From contig JAKSUC010000012.1 in NCBI GenBank assembly GCA_024413595.1, positions 1 through 64,000 of the forward strand: a stretch of DNA of 64,000 nt, given 5' to 3'. The stretch is from Bacteroidales bacterium (lineage in GTDB: Bacteria > Bacteroidota > Bacteroidia > Bacteroidales > UBA3824). The notes under the pieces were generated by a model. It searched no databases and was not told the DNA's origin. It saw nothing but the letters and a program-made list of their open reading frames with translations. Shown one piece after another: positions 52,851-60,876 of the stretch (positions are counted from its first letter, which is position 1; each line of letters begins with the position of its first letter). A program made the position numbers and the translations under genes.

Positions 52851-53007
52851 AAAATTACAAAAATCTTTCATCAAATTTTGAGTATTTATTTAATAAATGT
52901 AAATTAGTAACGTTTTTAAAATCAAAGATTATTAAAATCATATATTTAGTAGGAGAGAAGTTGTGCCAAAATCCTAAAAAATTATTAAACAATATAAACT
53001 AATAAAA

Positions 53008-54207
53008 ATGGAAAATCTTGAACTTTTAAAAAAACAAGCTGAAGAAGGTGATGCAAATGCTCAATATTCTTTAGGAACTATGTATTTTTCAGGTTGGGGA
53101 GGTGTTCAAAAAGATTATAAAGAACTTATAAAATGGTTAACAAAGGCTTCTGAACAAGGTCATGCTATGGCACAATGGAATTTAGGTGTTTGTTTCGAAA
53201 AAGGATATGGTGTAAAAATTAATTATGAAAAAGCTGAAGGTTGGTATCTTGAGGCTTTAAAAAATGGTTGTGATAGAGCTAAAAACAATTTAACAGATTT
53301 GTATAACAAAGGTCTTGTTGTTCCAAGAAATGCGCCTCGTAAACTTGATGACACTTTTGGTGAACTTGTTTATTTTGGTGAAAGCAAAATTCCAAGATGG
53401 AAAGTTAAAACAACGTCTATTTTCGGTAATAAAAAATGTAATTTTTTTATTGAGTTGCAGGGATTTGAAAATGAAAATATTACTGATGCTCAATATAAAG
53501 CATACGCTGAGTATTTAGAAAAAAAAGATGCTTTTTTTGACGAAATGAAAACGAATTTTAAAAAAGTATATAAAGTTGCAAATAATTCATTACCAATATT
53601 ACTTTATATTGATCGCGAAGGTAATTATGGTTGGATATATCAAATGCCTGGTAATAAAAATTTTATTTCTATAATTCTTTCTGATGGTGATATAAAGTTT
53701 GGAACAAGCCCTGTTTTATATTTATATAAAGACATTTTAGAAAGTAGAACAAAATCAGATTGGAAAATTGGTGACTTCGCTTATATTAATTTGTTTGGTG
53801 TACTAAAACGCATATTCATTAATCGTGCAGACAATGATGAATTTTCTGACGAAGGTGATGAGGATTTTAAAAATGGAAAATTAACCGATGAAGAATTAAA
53901 ACTTTTATTATGGTTGCTTAATGCTCTTGATAAAGAAGATTTTATTTCTGACGACGTTTTGAAATATTGCAATAATAGTTATAAAGCTTGTGGACATGCA
54001 AAAATTAAGAAAAATGAATTGCATGATGAAATTCAACCAAAATCAATTTACTTTTGTACAAGATTTACTTCAAGAAATAAATATTATCACATGCCTGAAA
54101 TATCAATTACAGGAGAATGTAAATGTGACGCCGATCATGGTATAGCAATTTGTTTTAGAGACGGAAAACTAATAGATATTGGTTCTGAAGATTTTGCTGG
54201 TTTCTAA
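53008..54207 (+). CDS. Sel1-repeat protein with an unknown C-terminal domain
   Basis: A 399-residue protein. Residues about 1-100 hold three Sel1/TPR-like repeats (DANAQYSLGTMYFSGWGGV, HAMAQWNLGVCFEKGYGV, CDRAKNNLTDLYNKG), which usually bind other proteins. The remaining 300 residues are of unknown fold and acidic toward the end (ADNDEFSDEGDEDFKNGKLT), with a final Cys/His group (CKCDADHGIAICF). No signal peptide. Such Sel1 plus unknown-domain proteins are common immunity or regulatory proteins, but that is not shown here. It ends at a two-way terminator. Confidence 0.75.
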   Translation: MENLELLKKQAEEGDANAQYSLGTMYFSGWGGVQKDYKELIKWLTKASEQGHAMAQWNLGVCFEKGYGVKINYEKAEGWYLEALKNGCDRAKNNLTDLYNKGLVVPRNAPRKLDDTFGELVYFGESKIPRWKVKTTSIFGNKKCNFFIELQGFENENITDAQYKAYAEYLEKKDAFFDEMKTNFKKVYKVANNSLPILLYIDREGNYGWIYQMPGNKNFISIILSDGDIKFGTSPVLYLYKDILESRTKSDWKIGDFAYINLFGVLKRIFINRADNDEFSDEGDEDFKNGKLTDEELKLLLWLLNALDKEDFISDDVLKYCNNSYKACGHAKIKKNELHDEIQPKSIYFCTRFTSRNKYYHMPEISITGECKCDADHGIAICFRDGKLIDIGSEDFAGF

Positions 54208-54212
54208 TAACT

Positions 54213-54250
54213 AAAAAACTCCTCTACAATAATATGTTGAGGAGTTTTTT
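54213..54250. terminator. Two-way terminator
   Basis: A perfect 12-bp stem AAAAAACTCCTC/GAGGAGTTTTTT with a 14-base loop, with A and T runs for both strands. It serves the Sel1 gene and the convergent small genes. Confidence 0.85.
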
Positions 54251-54251
54251 G

Positions 54252-54395
54252 TTATGCTGAAGTTGACCAAGTAAACATTATGTATTCATCTTTAGTTTCT
54301 AAAATAAATTCTTTACGGTTCCAATAATCTTCTGAAAATTGAATTTTATATGTTTTTAGAATTTTGTTAAAATTAATATCTACTTTTTCATTCAT
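54252..54395 (-). CDS. Small hypothetical protein (47 aa)
   Basis: An ATG at 54395 opens a 47-codon frame (MNEKVDINFNKILKTYKI ... MFTWSTSA) that ends 2 bp before the terminator hairpin. It lies 9 bp after the stop of the 73-aa gene on the same strand, so the two form a likely operon. The composition is protein-like, with aromatic and charged residues evenly spread. No family recognised; it may be the shortened end of a longer gene. Confidence 0.5.
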   Translation of the reverse strand: MNEKVDINFNKILKTYKIQFSEDYWNRKEFILETKDEYIMFTWSTSA

Positions 54396-54404
54396 TTCTG
54401 AAAT

Positions 54405-54626
54405 TTATTCCTCTATAAAATCAATAAAATCACCTTCTTGTAGTTTTGCATAAATATAATCTTTTTTTATTTCATCGTATGGATATTTATTGTCAATTGT
54501 ATTGATGGCTTCATTTAAAAATTGAAGAGGACTTTTAAATTTATTTTTTGCAGAAATAATAATTTCTATTACCAATTCACTGTTTGGACAATTAAATGTG
54601 TTGTTTCTAAAATGTAAATATATCAT
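54405..54626 (-). CDS. Small hypothetical protein (73 aa)
   Basis: Reads MIYLHFRNNTFNCPNSELVI and ends in an acidic tail (EGDFIDFIEE). No family recognised. A Shine-Dalgarno-like CGGAGG stands 7 bp before the ATG, rare in this window, which supports translation and hints at foreign origin. It is followed by the 47-aa gene and a terminator. Confidence 0.55.
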   Translation of the reverse strand: MIYLHFRNNTFNCPNSELVIEIIISAKNKFKSPLQFLNEAINTIDNKYPYDEIKKDYIYAKLQEGDFIDFIEE

Positions 54627-54734
54627 ATCAGCCTCCGTTGTTTGTTAATGAATTAATTTTTGGTGTAAATTTGAAATCTAATTGCGGATTTACACCATTT
54701 TTTTATAATCACCAAGTTTTTATGCTACAAAAAA

Positions 54735-55246
54735 TTATATCTCATCTTTAAACAAATCTTCAATTCTAACTTCTGAGTCAATAATTTTCGAATACATATT
54801 TTCTCTTACTCCAAATGCTGTTATAAAGGTAAGTTTTATTTTTTTTGTGGTTTTTGTAGCAATTTTAAATGTTGAAATTTTGTGACGCAGTTCTTCTGCA
54901 TATTTACCATCTATTACTAATTCATCATTGTAATATTTTGCTTCACAAATATTTATTGTTTTATCGTCTCTATCTATCAATAAATCTATTTGTGCCCCAT
55001 CATGAAGTATGGTTTTAGATAAATTGGACTTGTAAGTCTATTGTGTAAACCTCCGTGATTGTTTACTATATTATTAATTATCCAATATGTTGCTGAACTA
55101 CATACTATTAAAATTATATCTTTCTCTTTTCTTGCAGTTGCCCAGGAATTCCAAAAATGTTCTAATGCACTAATAAAGTTGGATTTTGGTGTGTCAAGCC
55201 ATGATAGTTCGTCAATAAAAACAATTTTTTTATGGTTTTGCGACAT
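54735..55246 (-). pseudogene. Broken AAA ATPase gene of the ATPase_2/DUF234 family
   Basis: The first frame (from an ATG at 55246) begins right at Walker B (KKIVFIDELSWLDTPKSNFI) and runs to HGGLHNRLTSPIYLKPYF; the whole P-loop part of about 100 codons is missing. There a shift joins it to the C-terminal part: GAQIDLLIDRDDKTINICEA and the rest to a stop at 54735. Compared with the intact paralog at 44394-45827 about 200 internal codons are lost. Promoter box and palindromic array H remain upstream. Confidence 0.88.
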
Positions 55247-55262
55247 TTTTTTGATTATGATG

Positions 55263-55270
55263 CAAATATA
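55263..55270 (-). promoter_or_regulatory. -7 box of the broken ATPase gene
   Basis: TATATTTG on the minus strand, 16 bp before the ATG-like start at 55246. The -33 element is not clear. Confidence 0.5.
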
Positions 55271-55282
55271 ATATAATTTTAC

Positions 55283-55397
55283 CTATAAAGTGAGGAAATC
55301 GCAATTATTTTTGTACATTTCCTCACTTTATAGACTATTTTTTTGCTTATAAGGTGAGGAAATCTCATTTTCTTTACCACATTTCCTCACTTTATAG
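55283..55397. repeat. Array H: two 64-bp palindromic units upstream of the broken ATPase gene
   Basis: Unit 1: perfect 17-bp arms CTATAAAGTGAGGAAAT (55283-55299) and ATTTCCTCACTTTATAG (55317-55333). Unit 2: TTATAAGGTGAGGAAAT (55347-55363) and ATTTCCTCACTTTATAG (55381-55397). GTGAGG recurs 64 bp apart. The layout is that of array D, with a different sequence. Confidence 0.9.
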
Positions 55398-55555
55398 GAT
55401 ATTTTTTTTAATTATTATTTGTTGGTAAATCTTGAATGTTAATTTTATTTATAAATTTTATTATAAAATTCAAATATCTTTAATCAGTTTTTGAAATCTC
55501 ACTTATAATTTTGCAACGTTGATGATTTATTAATAATTATAATTTTTTATACAGA

Positions 55556-55948
55556 ATGAATAGGTTACAAATTGGAGCTATTTTACATTTTATTATAGCT
55601 TTGGGACATGTTGTATGTTTGTTTTTTTTAGATAAAGCATTTGAAGCATACGGAATTAAAGATTTAATGTATAATCTTGTAGGTGGAAATGAATGGTTAT
55701 TATATTTAATAACTATTTTTATTATTTTATATTTTTTTATTGCAGGACTTTATGCACTTTCGGCAAATGGCAATATCAAGACTTTACCTTTTACAAAGAT
55801 TGTAATAATCTCAATCATAATTATTTATATGTTGAGAATGATTTTTGGCTTAGGTAAATGTTTTGTAGATTTTAAATGGCTTCAATTTATATCTTCATTA
55901 CTTCCTGGATTTATAGCTTGGTGTTATTTGCCTGGCATTAAAAAATAG
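55556..55948 (+). CDS. Small integral membrane protein (130 aa)
   Basis: Four predicted membrane helices (about 5-26, 46-68, 78-98, 108-126) with short loops. No family recognised with certainty; small four-helix proteins of this kind are often annotated as hypothetical membrane proteins in Bacteroidetes. It is transcribed alone, between array H and the DUF4160 cassette. Confidence 0.65.
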   Translation: MNRLQIGAILHFIIALGHVVCLFFLDKAFEAYGIKDLMYNLVGGNEWLLYLITIFIILYFFIAGLYALSANGNIKTLPFTKIVIISIIIIYMLRMIFGLGKCFVDFKWLQFISSLLPGFIAWCYLPGIKK

Positions 55949-56072
55949 AATGATATTATTGAAAATGTTTGAATAGTACAAATTTTCGATACAATCGTAA
56001 ATTTGTACTATTTTTATTTTAGAAATTGATTATTAGTAGGGTAGAAGGGCCGAATTTTCAAAATATAATTAT

Positions 56073-56112
56073 ATAAAAAAGGACGACTAAATAAGTCGTC
56101 CTTAAAAACTAT
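56073..56112. repeat. 40-bp direct repeat, copy 1, terminator hairpin
   Basis: Hairpin AAGGACGACT/AGTCGTCCTT preceded by A and followed by a short A/T tract. It matches 56746-56785 with one mismatch. The DUF4160/DUF2442 pair lies between the two copies. Confidence 0.85.
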
Positions 56113-56193
56113 TTTAAAAGAGAATTTATTCAACTTTGTGTTCTTTATTTGTATTTCATAATTATTATGTATATTTGTAAAAAATGAATTATT

Positions 56194-56436
56194 ATGCCAA
56201 CAATTTTTATAATATTTGGATATATTTTTAAATTTTATTCAGATGATCATGAGCCAATTCATGTTCATGTAGTAAAAGACAATCATGAGGCAAAATATAA
56301 TGTTGAACCTGAGGTTCAAATGGTTTTTAATCATGGATTTAAGAAAAATGAAATTTCTATGATAGAGTCTCTTATAGAAGAAAATAGAGAAGTGATTATT
56401 TATCGTTGGACTAATTATTTTGAACAAAGCAAATGA
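56194..56436 (+). CDS. DUF4160 protein (toxin-antitoxin-like pair)
   Basis: An 80-residue DUF4160 protein: MPTIFIIFGYIFKFYSDDHE, then PIHVHVVKDNHEAKY, the family signature. It overlaps the DUF2442 gene by 4 bp (ATGA). DUF4160/DUF2442 pairs are widely predicted as toxin-antitoxin modules, but which partner is toxic has not been shown as far as I know. The pair sits between two copies of a terminator repeat. Confidence 0.85.
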   Translation: MPTIFIIFGYIFKFYSDDHEPIHVHVVKDNHEAKYNVEPEVQMVFNHGFKKNEISMIESLIEENREVIIYRWTNYFEQSK

Positions 56437-56696
56437 AACATAAAATTTTAAAAGTTTGGGTTGATGACGTAAAAGTCTATGCTTTAACAATTGACGGACT
56501 TGAAGCATCTTATGAATTTGAACGTTGGCCTTTATTAAAATCAGCAACAAAAAAACAACGTGAAAATTTTTATTTATCATATTTAGGCATTCATTGGCCT
56601 GATATTAATGAAGATTTAAGTTTTGAAGGTATGTTTCACGATGCAGGATTATGTTCTATTACTAATACGGAAGACTCTGTATATTATTCTATTTAA
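56433..56696 (+). CDS. DUF2442 protein (toxin-antitoxin-like pair)
   Basis: An 87-residue DUF2442 protein; the segment FERWPLLKSATKKQRENFYL followed by GIHWPDINEDLSFEGMF is typical. The domain is small and often found beside DUF4160. It probably binds its partner and the shared promoter. It ends 50 bp before the second terminator repeat. Confidence 0.87.
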   Translation: MKHKILKVWVDDVKVYALTIDGLEASYEFERWPLLKSATKKQRENFYLSYLGIHWPDINEDLSFEGMFHDAGLCSITNTEDSVYYSI

Positions 56697-56745
56697 AAAT
56701 TCATTTTATAATTTGAGTTTATACCTTAATTTTGTGTAATTTATA

Positions 56746-56785
56746 ATAAAAAAGGACGACTAGATAAGTCGTCCTTAAAAACTAT
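56746..56785. repeat. 40-bp direct repeat, copy 2, terminator hairpin
   Basis: Counterpart of 56073-56112. It serves as terminator for the acyltransferase gene on the minus strand, 17 bp after its stop, and for the DUF2442 gene. Confidence 0.85.
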
Positions 56786-56801
56786 ATTTTCTTATTATTT
56801 T

Positions 56802-57821
56802 TTACAATACCTTTTTTACGCCTGGAATTAATCTAAACAACCAAGTAATAACAAAAGAGCCGATTGTTGCAAATACGCACGCATAAATCAATTTTAAAAC
56901 CACGTGAATAGCAAGACTATCCATTGCGTTTTCAATACTTAATAAAACGAATAAGTGGAAAATATAAGCTCCGTATGCTTGTGCAGAACTCCATGTCCAA
57001 AATTTTCCAGACCAGTTTCCAAATTCACGAAAACTCCAAAGTAAAGCTACACTAATAAACACACACATGAACGACTCGTATATTCCAAACCAATTCCATA
57101 CAAAACTATCCCAAGTACCTCCATTTCGTACTACATTGCCTATAATCAATAATATAGCAAATATTACAGCAATAATTCCTGTTCTATTTTTTATTGTTTC
57201 AAGCCATTTGTAGCGATATGCTAAAATTCCCAAAACAAACATTAACATATATTGAAAATAATGCGCAAGTTCCATACGAACAAATCCAAGAAACATTATC
57301 CAACTATCTTGTGGACTTACACTTCGTATTAATTGTTGTAAAATTCCCAAGATAACAGACAATGACAACAGCCATAAAATTGTAGGTGTCGAAGTTTTTC
57401 CTTCTGAATTTATTGGTTTACAAAATTGCCTAATTAATGCGTATAATAAACTGAATATTAATAAACTTTCAATATACCAAGCATGTGCAAACGATAAACA
57501 ATGATCTACTGGACTTACTATTATTGTAACCAACAATAAAGGAATTCCCAATCTTAAAAGTTTCTTTTGACAAAAGGATTTTCCTCCTTGGCGGTCGTAA
57601 CTTCCAGGAATAAAATATCCTGATATAAAGAAGAATAATCCCATAAAAAAAGAAGCGTTTACCGAAATAAAAAGCCAAATCCTGTCAATAACTTCTTCTG
57701 GATTACTTGGATGATAGCCCCAATCACCATACGGTGAAAATGGAATACATGCATGGTGAAAAACTACCAATATTGTTAGAAATACTTTTAAATTATCCAA
57801 AAAAAACAATCTTTTATTCAT
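56802..57821 (-). CDS. Acyltransferase family 3 membrane protein (OafA-like)
   Basis: A 339-residue inner membrane protein with about ten helices. It begins RLFFLDNLKVFLTILVVFHH; the FLDNLK...VVFHH motif holds the conserved His. Family members O-acylate sugars or other exported groups. No extra periplasmic SGNH domain is attached. It follows the zinc-ribbon gene by 18 bp and may share its transcript. The substrate is unknown. Confidence 0.85.
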   Translation of the reverse strand: MNKRLFFLDNLKVFLTILVVFHHACIPFSPYGDWGYHPSNPEEVIDRIWLFISVNASFFMGLFFFISGYFIPGSYDRQGGKSFCQKKLLRLGIPLLLVTIIVSPVDHCLSFAHAWYIESLLIFSLLYALIRQFCKPINSEGKTSTPTILWLLSLSVILGILQQLIRSVSPQDSWIMFLGFVRMELAHYFQYMLMFVLGILAYRYKWLETIKNRTGIIAVIFAILLIIGNVVRNGGTWDSFVWNWFGIYESFMCVFISVALLWSFREFGNWSGKFWTWSSAQAYGAYIFHLFVLLSIENAMDSLAIHVVLKLIYACVFATIGSFVITWLFRLIPGVKKVL

Positions 57822-57839
57822 AATTTTTTCAACAATCTT

Positions 57840-58553
57840 TTATTCAAAAATAAAACTACGTGGATTATAATCACTATAAAATCTTCCATCTATTGCTGTA
57901 AATTTTAACACACAATAATTTGGATCTGTAACGCCTTGAGGATAATATTCTGTGTCGCCATCTCTCCAAATCATTTCTTTACTTTGGACATCTGTTAAAA
58001 CTTCCATATTACCACGAAGCATCATTCCTTTAAAACCATCACAGTCACAAAAATAAATGCAAGCTTTTGGGTTTGCTTTATAATGTGCAACTCTAAGTGA
58101 AAATGTGTTTGTAGTAAAATAAAATACCTTTATGCCTTCACGTTTTCGTGGAGAAAGCATTGCTTTTGTACAAGGAAATCCATTTTCATCAATTGAAGAA
58201 ATATATGTAATAGGTAAGTTATCAGCTAATTGAGCAATTAATTTTTTTACTATATTTGTGTCATCGTTATTTTTAATAGTTAAATATTCACGCCAACGTT
58301 TAAGATGTGGGAAAAACATTTTTAGTTTTCCGATATATTCTTCTTTAGTGATTTTTGTAGATTGATTTTTATTATATTCATCTACAAATTGTGCACAATG
58401 TTCAATCATCTCTTCCATTGAGCAATCTTGAACAAATTTTCCATCTTTGAAACAAAATTGACAATAATCTTCGTTTTTACTACCATCAGCATTTGTGCCT
58501 AACACATTATTATTGAGTGGCATTCCGCAACTTTGACAAAATTTCATTTCCAT
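57840..58553 (-). CDS. Zinc-ribbon plus pyridoxamine-phosphate-oxidase-like flavoprotein
   Basis: A 237-residue fusion. Residues about 1-85 form a putative zinc ribbon (FCQSCGMPL, DYCQFCFKDG), the type found in AraC-effector and flavin proteins; residues about 95-237 are a split-barrel flavin-binding domain (ITYISSIDENGFPCTKAML, VFYFTTNTFSLRVAHYKANP). Such proteins are general stress or detoxification flavoproteins of unknown reaction. It is the first gene of a pair with the acyltransferase. Confidence 0.82.
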   Translation of the reverse strand: MEMKFCQSCGMPLNNNVLGTNADGSKNEDYCQFCFKDGKFVQDCSMEEMIEHCAQFVDEYNKNQSTKITKEEYIGKLKMFFPHLKRWREYLTIKNNDDTNIVKKLIAQLADNLPITYISSIDENGFPCTKAMLSPRKREGIKVFYFTTNTFSLRVAHYKANPKACIYFCDCDGFKGMMLRGNMEVLTDVQSKEMIWRDGDTEYYPQGVTDPNYCVLKFTAIDGRFYSDYNPRSFIFE

Positions 58554-58844
58554 TCTTTTTTTATTAAAATTTTATTTATTTTTTTTCCTAAATATTTGAT
58601 AATAATTTTTGTTCAAGAAATTACATTATTTATGCCATCGAAATAAATAGTTGAATTATAAGATAATACAAAAAAATACCTTCTAAAATGTGTAAAATTA
58701 TTTTACACTCTTGTAAAAATTAGTTACAGAAAGGATTTATATTAGTTTTTTAATTTAAGTATGTGTTTGTTTAGTATTTTGTATAATAGAAATTAAATTG
58801 ATAAATTACTTGTTATTAATTTTAAATATTTCATAAAACTTTAC
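58554..58844. other. AT-rich spacer
   Basis: No gene or clear structure seen; it must hold the promoter of the zinc-ribbon gene. Confidence 0.4.
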
Positions 58845-59249
58845 CTATGTCCATAAACTAGTAATAAACATTGGTGATGCGTCGTTGCTTTTAACAAATC
58901 CACATTGTTCATAAAAATGTAATTCATTATCATAGGCAATTACTGCCAAACGTAAAAAATCTTTATAATAATCTTTTATCATTGAAACCAAAGTTCTACC
59001 TATCGTTTTTCCATGATATTCAGGATTTACCAATAAATAATGAACGTAAGCATTCATCACACCATCGTCCATTGCGCAAATCATTCCAACAAGTTTTTCG
59101 TTATCCCATGCAGAAAAAACGGTTTTAAAATTTTGCATAGCTATCACCAATTTTTCTGGATAATGTCCTGACGACCATTCTACTGATAAAAATAAATCTT
59201 CAAGTTCTTTTTGAGTGAATTTATGAGTGTTTTTATAAATAATATTCAT
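58845..59249 (-). CDS. GNAT acetyltransferase
   Basis: A 134-residue GNAT protein. The acetyl-CoA loop is NPEYHGKTIGRTLVSMI and the late part LHFYEQCGFVKSND. It resembles small GNAT proteins whose N terminus reads FLSVEWSSGHYPEKL. It starts 14 bp after the DUF1016 gene and is probably transcribed with it. Substrate unknown. Confidence 0.87.
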   Translation of the reverse strand: MNIIYKNTHKFTQKELEDLFLSVEWSSGHYPEKLVIAMQNFKTVFSAWDNEKLVGMICAMDDGVMNAYVHYLLVNPEYHGKTIGRTLVSMIKDYYKDFLRLAVIAYDNELHFYEQCGFVKSNDASPMFITSLWT

Positions 59250-59263
59250 GTTGATAATAAGTA

Positions 59264-60292
59264 TTATTTGTTATATTTTTCGTTTAAATATCTGCGGTTT
59301 TTATCAAGTTCTATTTGTAATTCTTCTTCAGTTGGAAGCACTGTTTTATATTTAGTTGCAAAAATCTGTTCAGAGTCATTTAATACAGAATATTTTACAA
59401 TACTTTCGTCTTTATGTGCGCAGAATATTATACCAATAGTTGGATTGTCATCATTTGCTTTTTTCAATTTATCAAACATTCTTACATACATATCCATTTG
59501 TCCAATATCTTGATGTTTTAAAGTTCCTTTTTTTAAATCTATCAAAACAAAACATTTAAGAATATAATTGTAAAACACTAAATCTATATAAAAATCTTGA
59601 GTTTCTGTTTTTATATGCATTTGTCTTTCTACAAATGAAAAACCTCTACCCATTTCAAGTAGAAATTTCTCTAAGTGATTGATAATTGCGTTTTCAATAT
59701 CTTTTTCTGTATTTTCAATTTCTGGTTTTATTCCCAAAAATTCTAAAATATAAGGATCTTTTATGTGACTTTCTTTTGTTTTTTTAGGTATTGGGTTTGT
59801 GTTTATTTGATTTTGTAAAACTCTGTGAAACATGTCGGTTTTTATATTTCGTTCAAGTTCTCTAACCGACCAATTTCCTTGTTTTGACTCATTTATATAA
59901 TAATTTCGTTCTGCTTCTGTATCTAAGCGCATTATTAATCGTAGATGAGACCATGTTAATTCTCTACACACTGTGTAGAGAATTTCGGAATTTTGAAAAT
60001 TTAGATAAAATTGTCTACAATTCCACAGATGAGCAACTGACATTCCACTTCCAATTTCATTATTCAATTCTTTTGAAAGATTTTCTATTATTTTTTCGCC
60101 ATAACTAGCTCTTTTTTCGCCCTTTTGTTCTTGTTCTACTATTCTGTAGCCTATCAGCCAATAAGCTTGTATCATGATAGTATTTACAGCTTTATAACTT
60201 TGCTTTTTGGCTGAACTTAATATATTTTTTATATCTTTAATATAATCTTCGGTAAAAGTTACTTTTTTAACGTCTAATAATAAATCTTCCAT
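59264..60292 (-). CDS. DUF1016 (YhcG-like) PD-(D/E)XK nuclease
   Basis: A 342-residue protein with the DUF1016 N-terminal helical domain (about 18-155) and the C-terminal nuclease domain (about 175-325). Catalytic residues are seen in DFYIDLVFYN (Asp237) and LIDLKKG (Asp252, Lys254). Relatives include YhcG/RmuC-like nucleases found beside restriction systems. The loop around residues 102-111 (NSEILYTVCRELTWSH) is coded by a perfect 27-bp DNA palindrome. A clear promoter lies upstream. Confidence 0.9.
   Translation of the reverse strand: MEDLLLDVKKVTFTEDYIKDIKNILSSAKKQSYKAVNTIMIQAYWLIGYRIVEQEQKGEKRASYGEKIIENLSKELNNEIGSGMSVAHLWNCRQFYLNFQNSEILYTVCRELTWSHLRLIMRLDTEAERNYYINESKQGNWSVRELERNIKTDMFHRVLQNQINTNPIPKKTKESHIKDPYILEFLGIKPEIENTEKDIENAIINHLEKFLLEMGRGFSFVERQMHIKTETQDFYIDLVFYNYILKCFVLIDLKKGTLKHQDIGQMDMYVRMFDKLKKANDDNPTIGIIFCAHKDESIVKYSVLNDSEQIFATKYKTVLPTEEELQIELDKNRRYLNEKYNK
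59958..59984. repeat. 27-bp perfect palindrome inside the DUF1016 gene
   Basis: Arms AATTCTCTACACA and TGTGTAGAGAATT around one central base. Long perfect palindromes in coding DNA are rare; see the finding. Confidence 0.9.
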
Positions 60293-60323
60293 TATTTCAC
60301 TTATTTGGTTTTTATCGTTATTA

Positions 60324-60353
60324 CAAATATAGTAAATCTATTTATAATTCAAA
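60324..60353 (-). promoter_or_regulatory. Promoter of the DUF1016 gene
   Basis: TATATTTG (60324-60331) and TTTG (60350-60353), 18 bp apart, 31 bp before the ATG at 60292. Confidence 0.6.
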
Positions 60354-60359
60354 AATCTA

Positions 60360-60860
60360 CTAAAAATCAATCTCCATCTCATATCCATTCCAATTTTCGC
60401 CGTCAATTGAATAGCAATCTTCGCCCAAAATTTTAAATCCAACAGATTTGTAACATTCTAAAGCTGAAATATTTTCACAAAAAACACCGAGAGTTAATTT
60501 TTTTGCACCAAGATTTTTTTGAGCATAATCGATAGCAAGATTTAGCATCTTTTTACCATAACCTTTCCCTCTTTTATTATTATCAACAATAACAAAACCT
60601 AAACGAACAATTTCTTTATTTTCAGTAGGATACCTTAAAATTAAGTGACCAACAATATTATTTTCATCAACCAATGTTAATGGTAAAATCTTTTCAGAAT
60701 TATACATATTAATCATATCGTTAGGCAACGCAGGAAAATTTTTGTATCTATCAGCACTCCATAACCTAAAAGCGTGTTTATCTTTACACCAACTCAAAAT
60801 TATTTCCGCATCCGAATTTTCAAACTTTCTAAGATAAAGTGTATTTTTATTTATATTCAT
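60360..60860 (-). CDS. GNAT acetyltransferase
   Basis: A 166-residue GNAT protein of the type with YLRKFENSDAEIILSWCKDK at the N terminus. The acetyl-CoA loop is DNNKRGKGYGKKMLNLAI and the late part ISALECYKSVGFKILGED. Related proteins act on aminoglycosides or protein N termini, but this one cannot be assigned. It lies 16 bp after the ATPase gene at 60877-62220 and is likely co-transcribed. Confidence 0.88.
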   Translation of the reverse strand: MNINKNTLYLRKFENSDAEIILSWCKDKHAFRLWSADRYKNFPALPNDMINMYNSEKILPLTLVDENNIVGHLILRYPTENKEIVRLGFVIVDNNKRGKGYGKKMLNLAIDYAQKNLGAKKLTLGVFCENISALECYKSVGFKILGEDCYSIDGENWNGYEMEIDF

Positions 60861-60876
60861 GGTATGTATTTAATAA

